A stretch of 10,650 nt of DNA from Litoribrevibacter sp041590855 (GTDB lineage Bacteria > Pseudomonadota > Gammaproteobacteria > Pseudomonadales > Litoribrevibacteraceae). Location of the stretch: NCBI GenBank assembly GCA_041590855.1, contig JBFHTA010000135.1, forward strand, positions 1 to 10,650. The letters are read 5' to 3'. The position numbers and the translations under genes were made by a program. Below are positions 1-6,806 of the stretch, in pieces. The notes beneath the pieces were generated by a model that searched no databases, was not told where the DNA came from, and worked only from the letters and a program-made list of their open reading frames with translations. Every line of letters begins with the position of its first letter. Within the stretch, counting starts at the first letter, position 1.

Positions 1-59
1 CTTAGCTCAGGGGGCAGGGCATTTCAGTCGCCTTGTTTCCTGCTCTTATGGTCGTAAAG

Positions 60-83
60 GCACTTCTCAGGGATGAGAGGTGC
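60..83. promoter_or_regulatory. 10-bp inverted repeat upstream of the receptor gene
   Basis: Bases 60-69 pair with 74-83 around a GGGA loop, giving ten pairs of which one is a G-T wobble. No T-tract follows, so it is a poor intrinsic terminator for either strand. It could be an operator dyad or a transcript hairpin. GTCGTAA lies at 51-57, two bases before the stem, the same arrangement as at the dyad at 4279-4298. The structure is visible in the sequence; its role is inference. Confidence 0.45.
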
Positions 84-257
84 AGACTCGTCTTTACAGT
101 TCTCTCTAACAATGGGCTATCTCCCACTATGGCATTGCAAATGCGTTGCTCAGTTATTTATGAGGGATCATGGCTGGACAGTCGTTGGAAGTCGGTTTAG
201 TTTGAGTACCTAATATGTGCCCAATAGGGACGCAATGTCCGTTGATGAGTTTTTAAT

Positions 258-264
258 AAGGAAG
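258..264 (+). promoter_or_regulatory. Ribosome binding site setting a GTG start
   Basis: AAGGAAG lies 7 nt before the GTG at 272. The next in-frame start, ATG at 290, would be 25 nt from this site. The site therefore favours GTG as the start of the receptor gene. Confidence 0.55.
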
Positions 265-271
265 CTAGCCA

Positions 272-2314
272 GTGTCTTGCCTCACGACAATGTCTTATAA
301 CCGCTTGTTTTGTAATGTCCTGTTTGGTCTGGTTTTGTCGCTGCCTGTGACCAGTGTTGCTGAGCAATCTCCGGAGGACGTCTTCGAGCAATTGGAGGAT
401 GAAATTAAATGGCTACAGGAAGAGGTGTATGTCACCACTGCCACCAAGACCCGGGAAACCTTAAAGAAGAGTGGTTCAACCATCTCGGTGATCACTGCTG
501 AAGATTTAAAAGCGATGGGCGCGAGAACATTGTACGACGCCTTGAAGCGCCTACCCGGTTTTGGTGTGAGCCAATTTAATATGGGAATGTCGTCGATAGA
601 GGTTCGGGGGGTTAAAACGGATTTTGCTGAGAAAGTATTGTTTCTAATAAACGGCCACCCGATTAACACGAATTTGGCTAATGGGGGGGCTAACTCAGCC
701 TTCAATGAATTTATTGTGGAAGACATCCGGCATGTCGAAGTTGTACGAGGCCCGGGGTCTGCTTTGTATGGTACCAATGCGTTTATGGCGGTGATTAATA
801 TCATTACCAAACAGGCTGAAGACGTTTCTGGGGCTGAATTTACTGCCGGGGTTGGCAGTGATGACACCAAAAAGGTCAATGTCCAGTTCGGGCATCAGGC
901 GGATAACCTCTCCGTTGCGGGTAATTTCCATGTCAGTGACACTAACGGGTTCGACGAGTACGTCCGCTCCGATTCAATTGGGCAGGCCGGCCATGTGGAT
1001 TATTGGCAAACGCGATATGAGGGGAGTGTAAATTTTCAGGTGGGAGACTTCTCTGGGCAAGCACGGTACTTGCAACGTGAAAGTGGCTCTTATCTGGGGG
1101 CAAACAACGTGTTAAGTAATGAGTCGGATCAGGAATACATTGATTACTTTTTCGAGCTGGCCTACAGCAAGGCGCTTTCGACGCTGCTAAGCGTTAATGT
1201 TAAAACCTATTTCGATCATTTTGAATTTGATAACACCTGGGAATTGCTGCCGGAAGGGTTTAATGGCAACCCCGACAGCTTCTTTGTACGTAGCCCAGTG
1301 AAACACGATGTGACGGGCATAGATATGCAGTTGGATCTCCAACTGACAGATCGTCATAAAGTCTTACTAGGCGCCATGCATGAGCATCAGAGCCAGTACG
1401 ATGTGGCTTTTTGGTCCAATAACGGATCGGGGGCATTGGTTGATGTGTCGGAAACCATGAATTGGAATGACAGTCATAACCGGGACATCAGTGCCGTTTA
1501 CTTGCAGGACATCTGGGATGCACATGATTCGTTACGTTTCATCCTGGGGGTGCGGTACGATCACTACAGTGACTTTGGTGATACAGTTAACCCCAGAGCG
1601 AGTGCAACCTGGTCGGTTAACGACGACCTACGTGTGATTGCAAGTTATGGTTCTGCCTTCAGAGCGCCGACGTTTGGGGAGTTGTATAATATTAATAACC
1701 CGTCAGTGGTGGGAAATCCTGAGTTGAGTCCTGAAGAAATCACGACCTATGAAATCGGTATTCGGGGGGAATTTACACGAAAATCGACCTATGGCATCAC
1801 TTACTTTGAGAACAAAGTTAAAGATTTGATTGCGCCTGAGCCTTCCGCAACGGCTGTTAATACGTCAGGCAACGTCGGAGAGCTGAAGGTGAAAGGCGTT
1901 GAGTTAGAGGTATCTCAGCGCTTCTCTGACGGGTCTGTATTGTCGGGTAACTACACTTATCAACATCCGACCAATGAGATTACCAACGAACGTCTGGCAA
2001 ATGTGCCCTTACATCGGGCGAACCTGTCTTTTAATTACTTCGTTTCAGAACAGGTCTCCCTGTATACCAGTGCCTTGTATAAAGGTGAAACGATTCGGTC
2101 TTCAGAAGATCCCAGGGATGATGTTGACGACTACATTACCGTCGATTTTGCTGTACTGGCACGGGACGTGTTAGTTGAGAATCTGGAAGTAAAAGCGTCG
2201 GTGTACAATCTGTTTGATACTCACTACCAAGACCCAAGCCCCCGCGTAATGCTTTCAGATTACCCGAAAAATGGTGTGAATCTGATGCTGGAAGCCACCT
2301 ATGCGTTGAATTAG
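272..2314 (+). CDS. TonB-dependent outer-membrane receptor
   Basis: This 680-residue protein has the plan of a TonB-dependent receptor: an outer-membrane beta-barrel that imports a ligand using energy from the inner-membrane TonB complex. A signal peptide (about 1-30) ends in TSVA before EQ. A possible TonB box, EEVYVTT, is at 50-56. The plug domain runs from about 60 to 180 and includes an IEVRGV segment (109-113) and the family hallmark VEVVRGPGSALYG (155-167), followed by NIITK. The rest is barrel, with the usual C-terminal YNLFD motif. It ends in YALN rather than a terminal aromatic residue. The length is normal for the BtuB/FepA-like group. The GTG start is chosen from the ribosome site at 258-264; ATG at 290 would still leave a usable signal peptide. 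The gene converges with the binding-protein operon. The ligand is unknown, and no TonB, ExbB or ExbD gene is nearby. Confidence 0.95.
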   Translation: MSCLTTMSYNRLFCNVLFGLVLSLPVTSVAEQSPEDVFEQLEDEIKWLQEEVYVTTATKTRETLKKSGSTISVITAEDLKAMGARTLYDALKRLPGFGVSQFNMGMSSIEVRGVKTDFAEKVLFLINGHPINTNLANGGANSAFNEFIVEDIRHVEVVRGPGSALYGTNAFMAVINIITKQAEDVSGAEFTAGVGSDDTKKVNVQFGHQADNLSVAGNFHVSDTNGFDEYVRSDSIGQAGHVDYWQTRYEGSVNFQVGDFSGQARYLQRESGSYLGANNVLSNESDQEYIDYFFELAYSKALSTLLSVNVKTYFDHFEFDNTWELLPEGFNGNPDSFFVRSPVKHDVTGIDMQLDLQLTDRHKVLLGAMHEHQSQYDVAFWSNNGSGALVDVSETMNWNDSHNRDISAVYLQDIWDAHDSLRFILGVRYDHYSDFGDTVNPRASATWSVNDDLRVIASYGSAFRAPTFGELYNINNPSVVGNPELSPEEITTYEIGIRGEFTRKSTYGITYFENKVKDLIAPEPSATAVNTSGNVGELKVKGVELEVSQRFSDGSVLSGNYTYQHPTNEITNERLANVPLHRANLSFNYFVSEQVSLYTSALYKGETIRSSEDPRDDVDDYITVDFAVLARDVLVENLEVKASVYNLFDTHYQDPSPRVMLSDYPKNGVNLMLEATYALN

Positions 2315-2352
2315 TGTTGTGAGGGTTACTGATCTGCATTCCTGAATCTGGG
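2315..2352. other. Spacer between convergent genes, no clear terminator
   Basis: Only 38 bp separate the stop codons of the receptor and the lipoprotein genes. I see no GC-rich hairpin followed by a T-tract on either strand, so transcripts may overlap at their 3' ends or end Rho-dependently. Confidence 0.4.
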
Positions 2353-3354
2353 CTACTCCACTAGCTCATTAACGCTGTCTAATGCCTGATAGTTCAGGGT
2401 AAGTTGATACTGTTTGACCTTCTTAAGGTTTACGCTGATGTAACTGCCCACCGGATGATGGACGAGGTTATTCGTTTCCGGGGTGGTTTGTTGAATCAAT
2501 ACCGCCGCTTGTCTGCCAATGGTTGGCAGATCGGCGCTGATAGTGAAGGTTGCCCCCAGTTTGCTGAAAAATCTGTGAGTAGAAAACACTGGCAGCGCAT
2601 TCATGTCTGCAATTTTCAGTATCGATTTGGCTTGTTCGGACGACGCCAGCGTTATCGGGTCGGAGATCAACCAAAGTGCCTGGGCCGCAGAGGCAATCTC
2701 TGAAACCTGTTTTTCAATTAATCGGGAGTCCTGGGTCCTGATGGTTTTAAGCTTGAGTCCTAACTCATTGGCAGCCAGTCTCGCCTGATTGATCAGGGCC
2801 TGATTTGCTTTACTGTAGATAACACCTATGGTCGTTACGTCCGGGAAGAAGTATTTGAACATGGCCAGTTGAGAGGCCGGAGCAATGTCACTGGCGATCC
2901 CAGATATACCCTCTTGGCCCTGAAAACGTCGCCAATTCAAGACAGAACTGAATACAATTTTCTGATCCGGTGCGATGTTGTCGATGCTGCCTAATGCTTT
3001 CGCTCCAATGCAGTAAATGCTGTCGAATTTTCCTGTATTCAGGGCCGCCTGCAGTCGGCTGATAGGGTTATCTTCATCCATCAAGTCAATGGATTGATAC
3101 GCGTTGGCTCCTACCTGTTCGGCGAAGCTTTGTTCTGCAATGCGATATCTTTCAACGTGAGAATTGGAGTTGATCACCAATATGTTTTGAGTGGCAGAGC
3201 TGGCCGTCCTCTCCGAATGATTGATCGGGCTGGTGGTTTGACAGCCTTGTACAAACAGAATCAGGGCGATCAGCAGCGGATATGTCAGTGCCGAGCGAAT
3301 GCGTATGATCTTGGAATACCAACGGGATAGCGTGTCCCGGCCTAGTAACTTCAT
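2353..3354 (-). CDS. ABC_sub_bind-family (COG2984-like) substrate-binding lipoprotein
   Basis: This 333-residue protein has a basic N-terminus, a hydrophobic stretch (about 25-36) and a lipobox-like FVQGC ending at Cys38, so it is probably a lipoprotein. Gln at -2 of the lipobox is unusual. Gln39 after the Cys is not the inner-membrane retention Asp, so outer-membrane sorting is expected. The mature part resembles the ABC_sub_bind family (PF04392), a two-lobed periplasmic binding fold: an FSSVLN segment near 135-140, GISGIASD near 149-156, a long helix then TTIGVIYSKAN (174-184), and PVFSTHRFFSKLGA (255-268). Family members are thought to bind small ligands, sometimes beside ABC permeases, but none is present here. 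AAGGAGG lies 9 nt upstream of the ATG. The ATG overlaps the preceding gene's TGA by four bases, so translation is probably coupled. The gene ends 38 bp from the convergent receptor gene. Confidence 0.85.
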   Translation of the reverse strand: MKLLGRDTLSRWYSKIIRIRSALTYPLLIALILFVQGCQTTSPINHSERTASSATQNILVINSNSHVERYRIAEQSFAEQVGANAYQSIDLMDEDNPISRLQAALNTGKFDSIYCIGAKALGSIDNIAPDQKIVFSSVLNWRRFQGQEGISGIASDIAPASQLAMFKYFFPDVTTIGVIYSKANQALINQARLAANELGLKLKTIRTQDSRLIEKQVSEIASAAQALWLISDPITLASSEQAKSILKIADMNALPVFSTHRFFSKLGATFTISADLPTIGRQAAVLIQQTTPETNNLVHHPVGSYISVNLKKVKQYQLTLNYQALDSVNELVE

Positions 3355-4217
3355 GGCTCCATGCCTCCTTGCGGTTTCTCCTGGAACGTTAGGTCCGGGG
3401 CGAGAGAAACGGCATCTTTAAATTGCATCCAGCTGTCCAGGCCGATCAGAGAAAGGGAAATCTTTCCTGCCTGGTTTTGCCCCATGTGTTCTATGATATC
3501 AATGAGTTTATCGGTCAGTGCGGTGGCCTGCTTGGGCGCAACCACCAAAATACGCATCAGTGGTGTACTGCCTCCGATGATCTGTAACTGTTGGTGTTGG
3601 TTACGGTAAAAGCGTTGTAACTGTTTCAGGCTGTCTTCGGTGCTGAGGGCGGCTTGTGCCATGCCGAAGCCTACTGAAAGTAAGGCATCGAGATCTTTGG
3701 GCGCACTGAGAATTTTGGATTGAGCGATCAGCTCGGAATAACCGGGTTGCTTAGTGCGCGCTAAAATATCGCCCAGTACCGATTGGCTGTAGGCAGAAGA
3801 ACCGGTGGACGCGATGACTAACTTGGCCGGTTTGTTGATCAGGTGATCTTTGTGTATGACCAGCAGCTTTTTGAAATACGGTGTGTTGTTCTTGATGCCC
3901 ACTAACCGGGCGTTGAGCTCATGCTTATTAATCAACGACTGAAACAGCCAACTGGACATCATGAATACAGATTGGTGCTCGGTTTCGGTGAGCTTTGAAA
4001 AGGTGGCCCGGTCAGTAACTGGCTGAAATTGAAAGCGACCTTGCTGAAGCAGAAACTGGTCGAGCTTTTGTTTGAGTGTCGAGTTGCGACTAATATTAAT
4101 TTCGGGATCGTAGAAATAGATCGAGGTTAACTTCTCTGCAGATGCGATCATACTGGCACAGAGCAATAAGCCCAAAACCAGAGCAGACAGGTATTTGTTG
4201 GTCACAAATAATCGCAT
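3351..4217 (-). CDS. Periplasmic binding protein, PhnD-like (phosphonate-type PBP fold)
   Basis: This 288-residue protein has a signal peptide: a basic start, a hydrophobic core (10-25) and an ASA/EK cleavage site after residue 27. The mature part looks like a type-2 periplasmic binding protein of the PhnD-like group (PF12974-like). The cues are a VFMMSSWLF strand-helix segment (84-92), ARLVGIKNNTPYFKKLLVIHKD (103-124), the KLVIASTGSSAYSQ domain crossover (132-145), a middle segment with GFGMAQAAL, and a C-terminal helical part ending in LDSWMQFKD. The typical charged ligand-pocket residues cannot be assigned by eye, so phosphonate or phosphate binding is not implied. It is the first gene of the minus-strand operon, with its stop overlapping the next start. 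No clear Shine-Dalgarno sequence precedes the ATG; GTG at codon 5 is no better supported. No ABC permease is present, so it may be a sensory binding protein. Confidence 0.7.
   Translation of the reverse strand: MRLFVTNKYLSALVLGLLLCASMIASAEKLTSIYFYDPEINISRNSTLKQKLDQFLLQQGRFQFQPVTDRATFSKLTETEHQSVFMMSSWLFQSLINKHELNARLVGIKNNTPYFKKLLVIHKDHLINKPAKLVIASTGSSAYSQSVLGDILARTKQPGYSELIAQSKILSAPKDLDALLSVGFGMAQAALSTEDSLKQLQRFYRNQHQQLQIIGGSTPLMRILVVAPKQATALTDKLIDIIEHMGQNQAGKISLSLIGLDSWMQFKDAVSLAPDLTFQEKPQGGMEP
3364..3370 (-). promoter_or_regulatory. Strong ribosome binding site inside the preceding gene
   Basis: On the minus strand AAGGAGG lies 9 nt before the ATG of the lipoprotein gene, within the last codons of the PhnD-like gene. 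Together with the ATGA overlap at 3351-3354 it fixes the start and supports a two-gene operon. Confidence 0.8.
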
Positions 4218-4245
4218 GAAGAGTTGATTATCCCGTAAGTTTTCT

Positions 4246-4274
4246 ATATTAATTTTTATAACCGACTGTGTCGT
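4246..4274 (-). promoter_or_regulatory. Candidate sigma-70 promoter of the binding-protein operon
   Basis: On the minus strand, ACGACA (4274-4269) matches four of six bases of the -35 consensus and TAATAT (4251-4246) matches four of six of the -10 consensus, with an ideal 17-bp spacer. The predicted transcript start is near 4239, about 20 nt before the ATG. The match is moderate in an AT-rich region where chance matches are common. Confidence 0.4.
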
Positions 4275-4278
4275 AAGT

Positions 4279-4298
4279 GCTTTTCTGGTCAGAAAAGC
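4279..4298. promoter_or_regulatory. Perfect 8-bp inverted repeat between divergent genes
   Basis: GCTTTTCT (4279-4286) and AGAAAAGC (4291-4298) form a perfect dyad around GGTC. It lies roughly midway between the two divergent genes, just upstream of the proposed -35 elements on both sides, a usual place for a shared regulator site. A T-run follows on the plus strand (4303-4307), so it superficially resembles a terminator. No plus-strand gene is just upstream for it to terminate, and the stem is AT-rich. GTCGTAA precedes it at 4270-4276. Confidence 0.5.
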
Positions 4299-4302
4299 TC
4301 AA

Positions 4303-4330
4303 TTTTTCTCGAACGAGTATAGACTATCCT
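4303..4330 (+). promoter_or_regulatory. Weak candidate promoter for the response regulator gene
   Basis: TTTTTC (4303-4308) and TATCCT (4325-4330) are spaced by 16 bp and would start transcription near 4337. A small palindrome, CTCGAACGAG (4308-4317), lies in the spacer. The -35 match is poor, which would fit an activator-dependent promoter, but chance is also possible. Confidence 0.25.
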
Positions 4331-4349
4331 ACATCTGGGTAAGATTTAA

Positions 4350-4356
4350 AAGGTGG
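4350..4356 (+). promoter_or_regulatory. Ribosome binding site setting a GTG start
   Basis: AAGGTGG lies 7 nt upstream of the GTG at 4364. The reading frame from this GTG begins directly with the receiver domain's first beta strand, so this start is well supported. Confidence 0.7.
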
Positions 4357-4363
4357 TTTTAGA

Positions 4364-4765
4364 GTGGCAAGAAAGTACATTCTATGTGTGGATGATGACA
4401 GAACCATTTTGATGAGTATTCGGGCTCAGCTAAAACGGTTCTATGGCGATAGTTACTCGTATGAAATTGCCGAGAGCGCGGAAGAAGCCTGGGAAATCAT
4501 AGAAGAGTTACACGAAGACGGGGATCAGGTGGAGGTAGTGATTTCAGATTGGTTAATGCCGGAAGTAAAAGGCGACCAGTTTCTGATAGATCTGCATCAG
4601 GTCTACCCTGAGATTATTAAGATTATGCTGACCGGTCAGGCGGAGCAGTCGGCCATTGATCGTTCAAAAAAATACGCCAATTTGGCGGAATGCTTTTTAA
4701 AACCCTGGACGATTGAGCAAGTGGCTGAAACCATAGAACAGGCCAAAACGGAAAAGATCTCGTGA
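4364..4765 (+). CDS. Single-domain response regulator (CheY-like receiver)
   Basis: This 133-residue cytoplasmic protein is a receiver domain and nothing more. The acidic pocket is the Asp10-Asp11-Asp12 run after strand 1. The phosphoacceptor is Asp62 in ISDWLMPEVKG. The conserved Thr is T90 in IMLTGQ, and the conserved Lys is K113 in LKPW. All residues needed for phosphorylation are present. There is no DNA-binding, cyclase or HD-GYP output domain, as the protein stops about 20 residues after the LKPW motif. It probably takes phosphate from the kinase encoded 127 bp downstream and acts by protein contact or in a phosphorelay. The GTG start has a good ribosome site. It is transcribed divergently from the binding-protein operon. 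The receiver fold is certain; the partner is inferred from position. Confidence 0.93.
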   Translation: MARKYILCVDDDRTILMSIRAQLKRFYGDSYSYEIAESAEEAWEIIEELHEDGDQVEVVISDWLMPEVKGDQFLIDLHQVYPEIIKIMLTGQAEQSAIDRSKKYANLAECFLKPWTIEQVAETIEQAKTEKIS

Positions 4766-4791
4766 TACGACTCGATGGTCGAATCTGAATG

Positions 4792-4861
4792 TTTCCAACT
4801 AAGTGTTTTCAAGTCAGTATTTCCAAGTTATTGTTTCTACATTGTTGTTTCAAAAAAAAAC
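4792..4861. repeat. Degenerate tandem repeat, about 14 nt, five units
   Basis: TTTC recurs at 4792, 4807, 4820, 4834 and 4848, at spacings of 15, 13, 14 and 14 nt. The first three units share TTTC followed by CAA or AAG, then a T/A-rich stretch. The fifth ends in a run of nine A (4852-4860). The array fills most of the 127-bp gap between the response regulator and the kinase. A small imperfect hairpin (CGAC at 4768-4771 with GTCG at 4778-4781) precedes it, without a T-tract. No convincing promoter for the kinase was found here. Confidence 0.4.
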
Positions 4862-4892
4862 AGTGACTTGACCCCAGGGAATCAGTGATCGC

Positions 4893-6806
4893 ATGGAGCA
4901 AACCAACTCAGTGGCGCACCCCGACTTCAAAATCAAACACGGCATTCGCAAGCGCTTTTCATTAGCGATGATCGGTTTGGTGTTGGTGGTCTCTGTGTTG
5001 TTGGCGGTGTTTCAGGTGACCAGTCAGAAGCAGTTATTGGAAGCGGAACTGGAAAAGCGTGTGTTGCTGATGCAGGAAAACCTGCAACGACGGGCTCTGG
5101 CATTGGTCAATCAGCTTAGGCGATTAACCGAAGATGAAATCGCCTCCTACAATCTTTATTACCTATCAAATGAATTGCGCCAGCTGGTTCAGAATCATCC
5201 GGATTTAGAGGTAGCCGTGTTGGTGGATCGGCAAAATAAAGTCGTACTACATACCTCAGATTTATCATTACAGCAGAAAGAGTATCAACCCCCCAGTTCC
5301 AAGTTTCATCAGAAAATAGAGCTCGATGTATCGAGCGGTAATGTTTCGGTGGAGCAGGTGCTGTCGTCCACATCTGTTCATGAAGATACGCATTGGTTGG
5401 ACTATTACACGCCCATCAACATAGGCACCCAGCAATGGGGCGACATGGTGCTCAGTTTTTCCTTACAGCAGCTGAATGACGAGATTCGTCGTTCCCAGAA
5501 CGAGATTGCACAGAGTATCCGGAACAGCACCCTGAAAACGTTCGCCATTGTATTGTTTGTGTTGTTAGTGACCTATCTGGTTATTGCCCAGCTATCACAG
5601 CGTCTCAGTGCTCCCTTGATACGACTGACTCAGCAGGCTCAGCGCATTGCTGACGGCGATTTCTCCATAGGTTCGCAGTTACCCAGGGGTAAGGAAGACG
5701 AAGTTGGTGTGTTGTCTGACAGCTTCATTGAAATGGCCAATCGACTGAAAACCTCCTACGACACGCTGGAAGAATACAATTTGACGCTGGAAAAACGGGT
5801 GGAGGACCGCACCCGCGAGTTGGCCGACAGTCAGCAACAGCTGGTGCACTCTGAAAAGATGGCCGCGCTGGGGCTGCTGATTGCCAGTATTGCCCATGAA
5901 ATTAATACGCCGTTAGGTGCGATTCAGGCGTCTTCAGAAAACGCAGAAAAGGGATATTCAAACTTTATCCGTAATCTATCGACCTTTGTGGACATGACGT
6001 CTGAGGAAGACAAGGCATTCTTTGATTTGTTGCTGAAACGGGCTAACGCGCAGGCCACGTTAACGACGCGGGAGGAACGCAGGGTTCGCCGTGAGATGGA
6101 ACGCTTGTTAGAAGAACGCGGGGTCAAATGGGCAGAAGAGTTGGCGCTGTTGTTTGCTGAAATGGGGCTGCGGGATGCCTTGCCTGAGCTGCTGCCGTAT
6201 CTCGAGCATCATGATGCGTTGGATCTGGTACGCAATGCCTATCAGTTATTCAGTATTCATGCGGGGCTGAGCACCATTAATTCGGCCACTGCACGAGCCT
6301 CCAAGGTGGTGTTTGCGCTCAAGCATTTCTCTCATAAAGAAAGCTCCGGAGAGAAGGTTGCCACCGACATCAATCACAGTCTGGATACCGTATTGGAGCT
6401 CTATCGGGGATTGTTCAAACAAGGTTGTGAAGTGGTCCGTAACTTTGAGGATTTGCCTTTACTGGATTGCTATTCCGATGAGCTTAACCAGGTCTGGACG
6501 AACCTGATTCACAATGCGCTGCAAGCCATGGATAACCGGGGTACGTTGGAGATTGCAACCTACGTGGAGCGGCATAAGGGCCGGGCGGCGATTGTTGTCA
6601 CCATTACTGACGATGGACCGGGGATACCGGAGCACTTAACGCACCGTGTCTGGGAGTCATTCTTTACCACTAAAGCGGCTGGAGAGGGCAGTGGTATGGG
6701 GCTGGGAATTTGTAAGCGGATTGTTGAGAAGCACCACGGACAACTGACCTTTGAGAGTGAACCCGGTTATACGCAGTTTAAGGTGCGATTGCCGCTGTTA
6801 GGCTGA
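4893..6806 (+). CDS. Membrane sensor histidine kinase with HAMP domain
   Basis: This 637-residue kinase has a first membrane helix (about 24-43), a periplasmic sensor region (about 44-213) and a second helix (about 214-232). The sensor contains VAVLVDRQNKVVLHT, typical of a PAS-like Cache fold. A HAMP domain follows (about 233-287), then a coiled coil (about 288-320). The H-box AHEINTPLGAI carries the phosphoacceptor His335. The ATP-binding domain has the N-box NLIHNALQAM (537-546), G1 DDGPGIPE (573-580), an FFTTK motif (590-594) and G2 GSGMGLGI (599-606). All catalytic motifs are intact. H-box and N-box are about 200 residues apart, well above the usual distance of about 110, because of a charged helical insert (about 350-465). 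There is no receiver domain, so the upstream single-domain regulator is the likely partner. The ribosome site is weak: AGGGA ends 12 nt before the ATG. An alternative GTG upstream hits a stop. Confidence 0.95.
   Translation: MEQTNSVAHPDFKIKHGIRKRFSLAMIGLVLVVSVLLAVFQVTSQKQLLEAELEKRVLLMQENLQRRALALVNQLRRLTEDEIASYNLYYLSNELRQLVQNHPDLEVAVLVDRQNKVVLHTSDLSLQQKEYQPPSSKFHQKIELDVSSGNVSVEQVLSSTSVHEDTHWLDYYTPINIGTQQWGDMVLSFSLQQLNDEIRRSQNEIAQSIRNSTLKTFAIVLFVLLVTYLVIAQLSQRLSAPLIRLTQQAQRIADGDFSIGSQLPRGKEDEVGVLSDSFIEMANRLKTSYDTLEEYNLTLEKRVEDRTRELADSQQQLVHSEKMAALGLLIASIAHEINTPLGAIQASSENAEKGYSNFIRNLSTFVDMTSEEDKAFFDLLLKRANAQATLTTREERRVRREMERLLEERGVKWAEELALLFAEMGLRDALPELLPYLEHHDALDLVRNAYQLFSIHAGLSTINSATARASKVVFALKHFSHKESSGEKVATDINHSLDTVLELYRGLFKQGCEVVRNFEDLPLLDCYSDELNQVWTNLIHNALQAMDNRGTLEIATYVERHKGRAAIVVTITDDGPGIPEHLTHRVWESFFTTKAAGEGSGMGLGICKRIVEKHHGQLTFESEPGYTQFKVRLPLLG

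Larger units (their letters stand above)
1..271. other. 5' intergenic region, no supported gene
   Basis: All three forward frames close early: stops at 3-5, 55-57 and 74-76. The short open stretch ending at 74-76 could be the tail of an upstream gene, but its 24 residues match nothing I recognise. No minus-strand frame combines a start codon with a run off the left edge. The region holds a strong hairpin at 60-83, described separately. I found no convincing sigma-70 promoter for the receptor gene. The best -10-like hexamer is TAATAT at 211-216, but its nearest -35-like hexamer, TTGGAA at 185-190, is 20 bp away, which is too far. No Fur box or cobalamin riboswitch core was seen by eye. Confidence 0.5.

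Noticed and set aside
4..20. tRNA-like D-arm sequence (TAGCTCAG then GGGGCAGGGC) at the left edge
   Set aside because: No anticodon stem can be formed after it, and there is no T-loop motif or acceptor partner downstream.
2..76. 24-codon open stretch at the left edge ending at TGA 74-76
   Set aside because: Too short and unrecognisable, and its stop falls within the 60-83 hairpin. It cannot be supported as a gene end.
1..271. Cobalamin riboswitch or Fur box controlling the receptor
   Set aside because: Looked for because they often precede such receptors. I saw no B12-box core or Fur-like inverted repeat by eye; a covariance-model scan would settle it.
295..879. 194-codon antisense frame opposite the receptor gene
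   Set aside because: It lies wholly opposite conserved plug-domain codons, has no recognisable motifs, and is a frame shadow.
4279..4307. Inverted repeat followed by a T-run read as an intrinsic terminator
   Set aside because: No plus-strand gene lies upstream, the stem is AT-rich, and its place between divergent genes fits an operator better.
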